Source: Epiperipatus broadwayi
Lineage: Eukaryota; Onychophora; Udeonychophora; Euonychophora; Peripatidae
Assembly (NCBI GenBank): GCA_028023455.1
Contig: JAQFVV010000022.1
Location: 6,343,100-6,407,099, forward strand
Reading direction: 5' to 3'
DNA length: 64,000 nucleotides
In this document: positions 25,560 through 36,764 of the stretch, in pieces
Position numbering within the stretch: position 1 is the stretch's first letter
Layout: every line of letters starts with the position of its first letter
Program-made: the position numbers and the translations under genes
Notes under the pieces: model-generated
What the model saw: the letters and a program-made list of their open reading frames with translations, nothing else
The model's database searches: none
Told to the model about the DNA's origin: nothing

Positions 25560-26450
25560 TAAAAAAAAATCTCAAGCGACCAAGATAAACAAATGTCTAT
25601 ATCTTCTTTGCAATTTCAATTCAAAAGCTTTCTTAACAGTCACTGAACTTTTTTAGATCTTTAAAACCTTCTGTTTATTATGGAAATTCCACATTCAATT
25701 TATTATTTTGTCAAGTGGAAAATGTCACTTTCTTTGTAATTAAGTCACTATTAATAAGATCATTGCCTGAAAAGCAGTATGATTCTTCCTTTTAGTGAAT
25801 CCAATAATAGGTTTACTTATATTCACAACATATTCTTTAAGAAACTTCTATGCTTCTGTAATATGGCAATTCTAAAGGTTCAAATCAGTAATTTTATTAT
25901 TTAATAAATATTAAAAATTAATACATGTGATATTTCTAAAAAACAGAACTTCAATTTTCTTGAAGTAGAATAAGATCTTTGTTCTAATGAAACTATTATT
26001 TTAACGTTAGAGTTAACTACTCTATAATTCATCCAACAACCTGTGTTAAAACTTAAGTATAATATTAAATGGCACTGAGATTTTTCTGCCTAAACAAAGT
26101 GTTTACGATAATCAATTAATAATATGTTGTGTAATTTATAGCACCAATGCAGTTATTTGCAACAACTTTCAGCCAAAGAGTATTATTTGTATCAACATGG
26201 CATTAAAGTCTCCAACAATAAAAAATTGTGATTTTAATGTAATTTGATCCTTACAACACCATCTAGCAAGTAAATAAAATTATCTGAATCTAATGTTGAA
26301 ACAAATCAAGTTTTAATTTTAGTCTTTCATTAATATATTGAGGAAAGGCAATAATAGGAAGATAGTAAATTAGATATATAAATAATTAGCATTGTTTTAT
26401 ATTTGCAATTTCAACAAATATCAGTTTTTGAGAACACTTATTCTCTAATA
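25560..26450 (-). pseudogene. LINE endonuclease part, same element as 23290-24990
   Basis: On the minus strand FFIVGDFNAML near 26223-26195 is the GDFNA catalytic motif of the LINE apurinic endonuclease. Downstream the sequence is AT-rich and broken by stops, with weak traces of the final catalytic region around 26070. Orientation and position fit the 5' half of the reverse transcriptase fragment at 23290-24990. The 3' boundary with the hAT derivative is sharp (25556). Confidence 0.6.
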
Positions 26451-26467
26451 TTCAGAGTAATGAAGTT

Positions 26468-27220
26468 AATAAACAAGGCAAAACTCTCTATACAGTAGCG
26501 CCACCCTGTGCCAACCAGAATAATCAATGGATGCCAGAAGGCTTGTGCATAAAATCCTTATCTAGTGCCTACTTATCCAATATCCCCAGACTAGTTTCTG
26601 GCTTGTGGCCTTCATCAGTGAGGAGCCTTGGATCTGAGAGCACTGCGTCTAGATCTTAGGATCTAATGCAACCCTCTAGAAGCCACCTTTTATCTCTATT
26701 TAACTATTAAACTATGAGAATGAAATTGAAAACACAATATTTTCAATCTAAGCTCAATAGCTTATATAGTCATATGGGGTCTGAACTCAGTTCAGTACCC
26801 ATACATTTTGGTGTCTTTGGCTCTTTAACAACCATAGCCACCACTATCCTCTCAGGCAGGATTGGTGTTAAACCCTAAACATCACATGATCACTATCTCT
26901 TATACTAGCACATAATTGTTAATACAAGGCAAAACTCTCCATACAGTAGTGCCAACCAGAGTAATCAATGGGTTGCATTAGATCCTAAAATCTAGGTGCA
27001 GTGCTCTCAGATCCAAGGCTACTCACTGACGAAGGCCACAAGCCAAAAACTAGTCTGGGGATATTAGATGAGTAGGCACTAGATAGGGATTTTATGCACA
27101 AGCCTTCTGGCATCCATTGATTACTCTGGTTGGCACAGGGTGGCACTACTGTATGGAGAATTTTGCCTTGTTTAATAACAATTATGTGCTAGTATAAGAG
27201 AGTGATCATGTGATGTTTAG
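26468..27220. mobile_element. Foldback-like repeat family, copy B (largest)
   Basis: The left end carries AAAACTCTCTATACAGTAGC and the right end GGCACTACTGTATGGAGAAT. The left arm (26477-26700) and right arm (26960-27170) are reverse complements over about 200 bases, meeting around TCTAGATCTTAGGATC on the left. The middle (26710-26960) is a reverse-oriented copy of sequence found in copy C and ends with a second terminus and a TGATCATGTGATG motif in reverse. The element lies between direct repeats AGTAATGAAGTT (26456-26467 and 27219-27230). No coding sequence recognised. Confidence 0.72.
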
Positions 27221-27234
27221 TAATGAAGTTCTAT

Positions 27235-28885
27235 GTATATTACTACTTAAATAAAATATTCATCTACTTTATTACTGTTTTTATGGGCTGCAACTCTGCA
27301 TGCAACTTAGTTTATGTAGTTGCAATTTTCTTTAATTATAGTGTTTTTCTCCAAATGAAATCACACCATATAATGATTATTATTTAGAAAATGATAATAC
27401 TGACAACAACAAATAAAGGAAGTAAGATGTAATGCACAATACATTCAAAATAAAACTAAAGATTGCTACTAATTGTGAAGGGTTTTTTTCTTCAGAGTTC
27501 TCCAATTCAAGCATCTTTTATAGATATATTTTAAATTGCTATCAAAGTTCCAAGTTTTAATTTTGTAAAATTGAATGTGGAAGCAAACATAAGTTTGCAA
27601 TACTCCTAAACATATCACATAAGTAACATGTATTTCAGGTTAAATTTTAATCAGCAATTGCAAACTTTTCTATAGAATTATAATTTCCTAACTTCATTTT
27701 TCCTATAGACCCTGTTTATTCTTACTGGGCAATTTTGAATAACATGATGTTTTTCAGAAACATGTAATAGAAAAAATTATTTGTTTTATTTTTATTATTA
27801 TTTTATTATCCCTTATTTCAATAGTTTATTGGACTGGGTTTTTACGAAACTAAAAAAAAAATCTCATCTTGAATCTAGGTGTGAACTGAATATGTGTATA
27901 TGGCACCTAATTTCAATCAATGAATTAAAATGTATAACTCATTTAAGCAATCTTATTCAAATAGATCAAGTTTCAAATTAAAAAACCAACTAAATTTAGT
28001 ACTTTGAATTCTGAAAATATTTACATACTGTTTTTATTGAGTCTTTTTTTTTAAAAAAAGCCATCTCCATTCCTATCTTTCTCCTCTTTATTTTAATTTT
28101 TCTCTTATAAAATTATTGTAAGAACAAGTTACCTTTAAAACATAGTTGGCTTGCAGCTTTTGGACTTTTGAAGTTAATTATAACTTAACAGCATTTGGTA
28201 AATAATATTTACACAATTAATCACTATATATTATAGTAATGATAGTAAGATATTTTCTACAGTAAAGTAAAAAAAAAAATCACAATACTGTGCAAACAAA
28301 TTAATATTTACTATAGCTAATAAACTATATTTTTAAAAATGATTATAAACAATAAAAAAAAATTATAACTAAAATATAGGGGAGGGGAGTCAAATATTTA
28401 TTTTTAACTCATAACACTTGTGAATATCTGCTTAGATATATGATGTGTCCACTGCAAGACATAATTCCTTTATTACATTTCTTATACATTTATTTAGTAA
28501 AACTTTTCAAACTCTAAATTCTAGACATGACAGGCAGATATGAGAATGACAGTCACAATGCCTTCCTTTTGCTGTTATAATTATATATGTGCGTATAACT
28601 AAAGCAAAATAAATGAATAAATAAATATTAATTTATTGTATAATTTAAAAAACCCATATATATATTAAAAAATAATTAGTTCATTTGATATATCAACATC
28701 TAATATGACAATGTATATCATGTAAACAGCATACAGATTCTTTAATTCCATTTTTACATAAAGTCTAAACAACAATTTTCATTATTTCTTAACAAAATTA
28801 ACCTTAACTGAATATATATATAAGTATATAAAACTATTAAGATGTTACATTAGTAATAAAATTTAAGCATACAAAATTCTTCTAT
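27235..28885. other. AT-rich DNA, no gene
   Basis: No gene recognised. A purine-rich GGGGAGGGGAG run is at about 28379-28389. Confidence 0.55.
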
Positions 28886-29143
28886 AAATCAAAAATGGGC
28901 AAACTATGGTCTGTATACAACCCATGCACCAATATAAGATTTATTTATTTTTTTAATTTTATCATAAAAACATTAAATTATATAAACAAGCAATCTACTT
29001 AAATAATATATGGCAAATTGTGGACCAGGTACTATGCTCACATTAAAAAACCATCCTGCAAACAAAATTTTTGCCACAATGTTTTTTCTATAAAATGCAT
29101 GCTTAATTACTTATTGCAATATTCTGCAATTATTCAATATATT

Positions 29144-29570
29144 TTCAAGCACAAGTGCGTGTGCCAAAAGCTGTTAATACAAATACAAATAGCTAACTAA
29201 AAATATTAAAACAGCGAGCGCTTTCAAAGGATCTTGCCTTCATAATCATAGCTTGCTTACGTTTAAATTTATGCAAATATGTTAATTCCGGACAATCCTA
29301 CCATCGTATGTAGAGAGAGACATGACCTCAAAAGAAAGATCAAAGAGGCTTTATTTATCTCTCACGACAGCGATGCCATAAACAGGAAGGACATGTTTTT
29401 CTCTATCAAAAAGATGGAATTAACATATTTGCATAAATTTAAACGTAAGCAAGCTATGATTATAAAGGCAAGATCCTTTGAAAGCGCTCAGCTGTTTTAA
29501 TATTTTTAGTTAGCTATTTGTATTAACAGCTTTTGGGAGCAGTTGCGCCGCACACGCACTTGTGCTTGAA
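29144..29570. repeat. Long hairpin: ~145-150 bp inverted arms, ~126-bp loop
   Basis: The left arm (29144-29289) and right arm (29416-29570) are nearly perfect reverse complements: TTCAAGCACAAGTGCGTGTG, AGCTAACTAAAAATATTAAA, GCTTTCAAAGGATCTTGCCT and TAGCTTGCTTACGTTTAAAT occur in order in the left arm and in reverse in the right. The right arm has about 9 extra bases near its outer end and the left arm has a short ACAAAT duplication. High arm identity in decayed surroundings points to a recent origin or conversion between arms. Confidence 0.88.
29300..29415 (+). pseudogene. Penelope-like GIY-YIG endonuclease C-terminal fragment
   Basis: The hairpin loop reads VCRERHDLKRKIKEALFISH and DSDAINRKDMFFSIKKM on the plus strand. 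The R-IKEA-I...NR pattern is the C-terminal signature of the GIY-YIG nuclease of Penelope-like retroelements. The frame is open through the loop and into the right arm. Only about 35 residues of the domain are present; the GIY and YIG motifs, the catalytic Arg region and the reverse transcriptase are absent. Phage or mobile-intron GIY-YIG nucleases are an alternative source, but the KRKIKEA spelling favours Penelope. Confidence 0.62.
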
Positions 29571-30077
29571 TACATACATTTCCCAAAAGTAAAATTATTT
29601 AACTTAATCAATATATTTTGAAAACACTAATTTCACAGAAAAATGTTTCAAACAAGTGTCTTAAATTTAAAATCTGAATATTTTTTGTCAAATTAATTAT
29701 TTGGATGTTACATTAGTTTTTGAGTTATCTGAAACCATAAGTTAAGTTGCATTAAACCAAAAATTCCCATGAATGGATATTGTTGCCCAACAATAAATGT
29801 CTAAGTTAACACATAAAGATTGTGACATCAAAACTTTATCACAAAAACTTATTTCCTTCTCAAATTATTATGAGAACAAAATTCAATTACATATAACATC
29901 AAACATTATTCTAATATTATTGCACAAAGTAGATTTTAAAAAGATTTTCTTCCATGAAAATTTGTTAAAAGAAGTTAAGTTGGTTTCCAGCATGATCACA
30001 ATATTTTATTAGGAGTACTTCAGGTTTCGGAAAGTAAAAACATTTTTTTATAAGCTGTTCATTAGAATTGTATAGCA

Positions 30078-32749
30078 CAGGGGTGGCGAACCTTTTTACG
30101 TGTAAGTGCCAAAAATTTCCAAAAAGTTATTAAATCAAAATATAAACAACTTAATTTTTACAGTTTTTTAAAAGTTTATAAAACAAAATAATAACAATAA
30201 TAATTAAACAAAAATTCTAAAAAAGCTAAATAAAAGTGAACAATATTTATTTTGAAGAGCACATGTTGAATAAAATGTAATAGTAAAAAATTACTAGTAA
30301 TTAAAACAAAATTTTGGAAATAAACATAAAATCATTGTAAATAGACATTATTTAATGAGATTTTTGCTGTTGTACATTGGATGCCAAATGATTTATATCT
30401 GGTTCACATTTTGTCAATTGTAATAATGTAGATGCTGAACTAGATTCATCTGTCATTATATTTCTCAAACTGTCTTTAATTAAATTCATTTCTGAAAACA
30501 ATGATTCACATGCATATGTAGAGGAGAAAATTGATAATATAGAGATCGCTAATTTTTTTAAACAATCAAAAGTTTCAGGAATAGCATTCCAGGCAATCAA
30601 TAGTTCCTCTTCAGCATTCTTTCTACACATGTCCAATAATCAATCATTTTCCATTGTTTCTAACTCATTCCTCAAATCAACAAATTTCTGTTTCCATATA
30701 GAACTGTATTAAAAATTGACTGATTGCATTTCCATATTTTCCTAATTAAACCATTCAAAATTTTCTAACTTGAGACTCCATTGATATTGTGTCTGGGTAT
30801 AAAATAAATCTTGATGTTTTTGAAAATTGTCTGAACTGTGTAAATCTTAAAAGAAAATTCATCAATTATCAATTGAATTACAGCACAAAAGTCTTGCATC
30901 AACTTTACATGATCTGGCTTCTTGTGAGATTCTAAATAATTCCAAAACTTTTTTAGATTTGGAAAATATTTGAAGGTGTAAGAAATAACATCACAGATGA
31001 ATATTTGAAATTAACTTCTAATGGTTTGTTTGGTCAAATCAAATATGACAATAATTGTCTTATTATAACCTTGCAGTTTCACTTTTAATTCATTTAGATG
31101 TGAACACATATCAATAAAAACATTATTTTCAAAAACCATTCAACATCCATTAATTCATTATATTTTTCAATGATTTTCTCATCATAAAAACAATCTAATT
31201 TCATCTACACATTCAATGAATCTTTGAAAAACTTTTCTTCAATTTAACCATCGTATATTGTAGTACATAAGTAAACCATTGTATGCTGAGTTCACCTCAC
31301 TCAATAAATTTATAAAATAAATTGGCTAACTTAGTCACAACAGTTCATAATATCATCCAGGCTTAAAATTGATCTTGTGCATAAAACCCGCTGATGTATA
31401 ATGCAATGGAAACCCAAAATTGAATGTCCAATATGGTTGGGTAAATAAACTGAGAAAACCATTTTCTTTTCCAGGCATTCTTCGAGTATCATCTGTAGTT
31501 ACTGATACGATGTTGGCAACATCTATTTCTTTTTCAGTGAGTATGTTTGAAACTTCATTGCAAATATCTATTCCTTTTGTTGTTGTTACTAATGAGCTTA
31601 AACAAATCAATTCTTTGATATTATTTCCAACCCAATAGCAAATAAAAATAGCCAGCCGGCTGATCCATTTATGTCTGTATTTTCATTATTTTATTAGCCA
31701 TTTGCAGAACTCTTTCTTTAACTGTATTTCTAGCCAATGATAAATCTTTTATGCTCTGAGTAATTATTGCTTTGTTTTCAAAATCTTCGAAAAGAACTGG
31801 TGCACATTTCATCCAAACTTCTTTCATATATTCTCCATCATTAAAAGGTTTCTCATATTTGGCAATTACATTTGAAATAAAAAAAATAGCAGCAGTTAAT
31901 ATTTGAATGATTTTCAATAAATTTCATTATAGATGTTGATTGAATATTTATATTTTTAAAGGGTTGGGCAATATATTCTTTTTGTTCATCTTTACTTTTT
32001 TCGCAGAGCAATTTATGATTGGTCTCATAATGCCGTTTTACCGATGATGTTTTCAATACAACTTCTGGAACGTAAAACACATATTGCCTTTGTTAATCAT
32101 TCCATACGCATCAGTCCACCAATTTTAAAATTTTCTACTGCTTAACAATTTTTGTTCTTTTTTATTTTTACTAATCATATTAATATAATGGTAACAAATT
32201 TTTTAAAAGTAAATTTAAATGAGCTTTAATAATTTTATAAATCAAAGATTTATTATCTGTTAAAATATATTATTATCTTTATATTACACTTTTACAATAA
32301 AACTTCCTTTGTTCACGGTTTTGATTAAGTTAAAAAAATGAATGGCGTCAACACATTTAGGTAAAAAAAAAAATTAGGACAGAAAATAATTTTATTACTT
32401 TTACTTTACTTTGAAAAAAATTACTTCAAAGAGTTATATTGGAATCATTTGACAGGTTAATTTAAAATATCATTCCCACATATATATATATAATTTTTAT
32501 TTTATTTTTTTCAAATTTTGTAATTTATTGCTTCTAATCAGAATTCAATTGTAAATTGAATTCTAGTATAATATATTTATTTATTTTATTTTGGTTTACA
32601 GTAAATTTTTATTAGTACAGATTTTAGCAACAAAAAAAATATTGAATAATTTAAAGCATAGAAAATTAATATGCATAAATACTTTGCGTGCCAGTAAAAA
32701 ATTCAAATGTGCCACCTCTGGCACGCATGTCATAGGTTCACCATCCCTG
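30078..32749 (-). mobile_element. Full-length hAT transposon, GTF2IRD2/EPM2AIP1-like lineage
   Basis: Terminal repeats are CAGGGGTGGCGAACCT (left) and reverse-complemented CAGGGATGGTGAACCT (right), 14 of 16. The 8-bp flanks are GTATAGCA (30070-30077) and GTATAGAA (32750-32757), 7 of 8, with central TA. The transposase is coded on the minus strand and is broken. It is inserted 48 bases inside the right end of an older hAT-like element. Length is 2672 bp, normal for a complete hAT. Confidence 0.88.
30352..32160 (-). pseudogene. hAT transposase, GTF2IRD2-like
   Basis: In coding order on the minus strand: a decayed BED finger region, with PEVVLKTSSVKRHYETNHK near 32050-31990 (the His end of the finger is present; the Cys pair is disrupted); NVIAKYEKPFNDGEYMKEVW near 31870-31810; TVKERVLQMANKI near 31700; SLVTTTKGIDICNEV near 31590-31540; VSVTTDDTRRMPGKENGF near 31505-31450 (the TDG catalytic region, here TDD); and the C-terminal dimerisation segment FSSTYACESLFSEMNLIKDS near 30530-30465, with its Glu retained. 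Between 31350 and 30640 the frame is riddled with stops. The protein class matches the transposases that gave rise to vertebrate GTF2IRD2 and EPM2AIP1. It is inactive. Confidence 0.85.
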
Positions 32750-33131
32750 GTATAGAAGACCATGTAGCCTATAATCAGAAAAGTTTGCCCATCCTTGCTG
32801 TAAACAAATAACAGTTCTACTTCTATTATTCCCAAGTTGGATATGCAAGTTTTCTGTAGAAAGTTAGATAGAATAGTTAAAACATAATATTTTCAGTAAC
32901 AAAATTCTCTTTCTCTCTAATTATGCCATCTAATGTAAGATTGGAAAAAAAAAAGTTTAACAGCTAAAATTGAAAACTTTTAATTGGATTCTCATAATTT
33001 ATTATTTGAGTTTTTTTTTATTATTATTTGTGCTTCTTTTATTAATTTATCAATTTTTTTTAGTTTACCAATATTTATTTTCTTATTAAGATTTTAACAT
33101 ATAAATCTCTCTAGATCCTGTAAAAACATTA

Positions 33132-33570
33132 GCAAACTCTCTATACAATAATACCATTCAGTGCAAGCCTTAGGAAATGGTAATTATGTGATGTTTTAGT
33201 GGTTTTATATCATTCCCCATAGAATGATGATGACTATGATTTTTAAAACCCAAAGACATCAAATTGTATAGATACTAAATTGAATTCAGATCTATATGAC
33301 TATAAAAGTGAATGAGCTTGTTTTAAAAACATTAGTGTTTTCATCTTAGAATCATAACTTTATAGTTAGCTAAATAGGTCATTAGATTCTACGATATAGG
33401 TGAAGTACTCTCAGATCCTAGGCTTCTATTTGATGAAAGCCATAAACTAGAAATTAATTTGGGGATATTGGATGAGTAGACATTATATAGGGATTTTTGC
33501 ATCCATTGATTACTAAGGCTTGCACTGGATGGTACTACTATATGGAGAGTTTGCTATTGTTTTAGATCTA
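33132..33570. mobile_element. Foldback-like repeat family, copy C
   Basis: The left end AGCAAACTCTCTATACAATA and right end CTACTATATGGAGAGTTTGC are inverted. The interior (33195-33360) matches the reverse complement of the middle of copy B (AAAGACATCAAATTGTATAG, TTCAGATCTATATGACTATA), and 33380-33520 matches the arm carrying GATGAAAGCCATAAACTAG and GGGGATATTGGATGAGTAG. The flanks show no clean duplication. Older than copy B judging by divergence. Confidence 0.6.
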
Positions 33571-33574
33571 ACTT

Positions 33575-34070
33575 TGTACTAAAAATTATTTTCATAACTG
33601 AGTGAATACTTTATTCAATAAAATATAGCCAAAAATATATGTAGATTTTTTTCAAATTATTTATAGCATAAAAATGAACATATACCATTTAGAAATAAAT
33701 AAAATTGAAATTAAACTTCATCTATTTTCTAGTAATTATTCTAATAAACAAACATGGAGCTGCAACTTAATAAAAACCAACTTGAATAATCATTTATATC
33801 AATGCATATAATAAAGTATATCAATTGATTTATATTGAAAGAAAACAAACATTTTGTTAGTATTAATCAGTTTTTTTGTTGTCATAAAAATCTATGCAAA
33901 ATTTATTAACATAATTACCTATTACTTTAAAAAAAAAAGAACAAAAGACAATCCAAACAATTATTAATGACTATATTACTTTATTTTTTCAGCTTTCTAT
34001 AATACAACCCAGAACAGTTTTCTTCTCTCCATTATTCTAACATAATCTATTGTAAACTTAAGGAATCAAT
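33575..34070. other. AT-rich DNA, no gene
   Basis: No gene or repeat recognised. Confidence 0.55.
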
Positions 34071-34073
34071 GAC

Positions 34074-34222
34074 TACCAGACAGTAGTCCAACTTAATCCC
34101 CATCCTTTCTTGCTTATGCTTTTATTACTGAAAACTTGTTTCTCATTGGATCTCAAGACTCAATGATAAAAGGAAGTCAGAAACCAATCAGAATGAGGAT
34201 TAAATTATAGTACTATCAGGTA
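34074..34222. mobile_element. 149-bp MITE-like element
   Basis: The left end TACCAGACAGTAGTCCAACT and the reverse-complemented right end TACCTGATAGTACTATAATT match at 15 of 20, and then both read TAATCC and CAT. TA at both ends could be a TA duplication (Tc1/mariner-like MITE). Only one copy is seen here. Confidence 0.55.
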
Positions 34223-34224
34223 AC

Positions 34225-36560
34225 AAATGACTTCCATTTTATTTATCTTCTTTTTTAATACATAAGCAGAACTAGTGCAGTAGAGAAAAAGGACTTCTTG
34301 TTAACATGACAACTTATTACAAAATCTGTTTATAATAATATAAACAACAAATGTGAATTTCAGATGTATATTTTAATATCATCATCATTATAGGTAGGTT
34401 AAGTAAAAATTCATCTTTGAGAAAGAAAAAATCAATTGAGAAGTAGGGATAAGGCAAATGTCCTAGTACCATTGCATCAATCATATATGCAACAATTTAG
34501 CAAATTCTTGCCATAATCATAACACATTAATTTGCAACACAGTATAACAGCCAAAGTTATTCTAATCTAATAGTTCCTTTTCCAAAAAAAAAAAAAAAAA
34601 AATCAGAAAAAATATAGCAATAGTTTTAATATCCAATCAGTTGCACTAACTATTCAAAATGTAATGTAAAATTTTCTTTTATATAGAAATATAATTTATA
34701 AGTTACAGAATATATAGACTTATAACTAACTAATCATGACATCCAAAATTTAAAAAAAAATCTAATTCTATGCTAAAAATTTATTTAAAAAAAAAATATG
34801 ATGACAATTTTATTGTCTCTACAAGAGTATATATATACTAACTGAATGTAATTAAAATTATCCCAAATCCAAAATTCAACCAGACCAGCATAAAACTAAT
34901 ATTAAAACACAACCAAAGGTTTTCACTGCTACAAGCAGACTTCTCAAGTGTAAAGAACTACAAAAACTATACAATATATATAATATTAATCATTACCCAC
35001 AAATCCATTCACTTCCCATCCACAATTAATATTAAAAGAACTCTAAAATAAGTTAATTGCTTCAGAATAATAAATTTTCAATAATAACGATTCTTTAATT
35101 CTTTTGATTTCATTTCTCTCAAAGAAGACAACCTTAGCTTCATCAAAATTAATAGTAAAACATGCCCACAGAAAAGTTCCTATTTATTAAAAGATTGAAT
35201 TAACAAAAAATCATATCAATTTGTTCATTATTCTCAACTCAATATAAAATATAAAAAAGTTTGTAATTTTACACTAAAATTTATCCTCAAAATGTCAACA
35301 GTAAAATAGTTGCAGTGAAAAGATAGTTTTTGAAAAAGGGTGCAAAGCTTTAGTTTTTATTTTAAAAACTTTATTTAGTAATGCAAAATTTCAAACAAAT
35401 ATAAGTGAATAAAAAACTTAAATCTCTTGCTTCATGATTTTTTTAAAAGCAATTTAGGTTTTAAAAATTAAGCAAGTTTTAATGCATTTCTCTTTTATGA
35501 TATATTAACAAGATACAAGTTTATTATATTGCAACATTCAATTTCTGACATGCAAAATTACTTCATAATCAAATAAATATAAGCAATAAATTTAAATTTA
35601 TTTATTTTATTTTTTACAAATTTTTTTTTTTTTAATATCCATTAATAAGTTACATTTAAATTAATACATTATATTTAATTTTTATACATTTTCAATTTCA
35701 TTTATTTCAGAAAATTTTCTAAAATCCACAGTCAATTTTGTAACAAATTAAAGGTTTCAAAATAATGGTGTATAACATATGCTATTATATTTCCTATTTA
35801 AATAAGATTTGTATTAGCATTCTTTTAGATATTAAAGTAATAGTTATTTTCTGGAAAATTAGCAATTATAATAAAATCTAAAAAATCTTTGTTTAATTAC
35901 CTTGTAAATGAAAACTCATTAATGTTTTAAAATGTATATCCATAAATTTAAATGCCTAATTAATTATAGAAATGTAAAAATAAATTTATTGTATAAAAGA
36001 TGGATATGATAAAGTTTCAACTTTAACCCAAAAATACATGTACACCGCACATTGCAGTATATAACTTTACAAAATACACAAATGTTATAAATAATGATTC
36101 CAAAAAAAAAAAAAGATCATTGGTATATTTCTAAAACATAATGTTGCCCAAACAAAGTATTGGAGAAAAAATAATAATAAATACATTATATTATAATGGC
36201 ACCAAAGAGATGAATCACCATAAGCAGGGAGCCATTACATGCAATGTTACTATATTTAAAAAAATCCAAATTACACAAAATGTAAATGATACTTAATATC
36301 ACTTTTTTTTTTAAAAAAAAATGCACTTAACTGCAGAACAAATAGGAGTAAATAATCTGTATATGATTTAAAGTCTAGTTGTGGCTAGAATTCTTAAATA
36401 AAATAATGCCTGTACGTAGATAATTAATAAGTGAATGCAATGCATATTTTAAATTTTAGTTAATATTTCTAGACATCAACTATAATCAGTAATCAGGCGA
36501 AAAAAGATTCCAATAAAAAAAAAAACTTTCATGTTTGTGCAATATAAAGCGAACTGGCAA
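34225..36560. other. AT-rich DNA, no gene
   Basis: No coding or RNA gene recognised. It holds poly-A tracts (for example 34584-34602) and AT-rich filler. Confidence 0.55.
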
Positions 36561-36563
36561 TTA

Positions 36564-36762
36564 AAGGCGATCCTCGACTTTCATATCTAATTGTTTCCTG
36601 AAACATGTACGAAAGTTGAAATGTACAAATGTAGAGCAATGTAAAAAACATTAAAAAGTATTGATAAAAAATCCTATAAAACACTGTATCTTTTTCTATT
36701 ACCCTTTGTACAAAATAGTGAATTGTATGAAAGTAAAATGTACAAAAATAGAGGACTGCCTG
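36564..36762. mobile_element. Tigger/pogo-like MITE (199 bp)
   Basis: The right end, reverse-complemented, reads CAGGCAGTCCTCTATTTTTG and the left end AAGGCGATCCTCGACTTTC. This resembles the CAGGCA-CCTCG ends of Tigger elements. The interior repeats GTACGAAAGTTGAAATGTAC-like text inverted on the other side (GTATGAAAGTAAAATGTAC). TA precedes the left end; the right flank has decayed to AA. Confidence 0.55.
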
Positions 36763-36764
36763 AA

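Larger units (their letters stand above)
28890..32797. mobile_element. Older hAT-like element hosting a younger hAT insertion
   Basis: The left end CAAAAATGGGCAAACTA (28890) and reverse complement of the right end CAAGGATGGGCAAACTT (ending at 32797) match at 14 of 17. Flanks CTATAAAT (28882-28889) and CTGTAAAC (32798-32805) match at 6 of 8, the differences being transitions, with TA in the middle as in Buster-type targets. Removing the inner hAT (30078-32749 plus one duplication) leaves about 1.2 kb with no transposase, so this is a non-autonomous copy. The hairpin at 29144-29570 also lies inside it. Confidence 0.6.
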
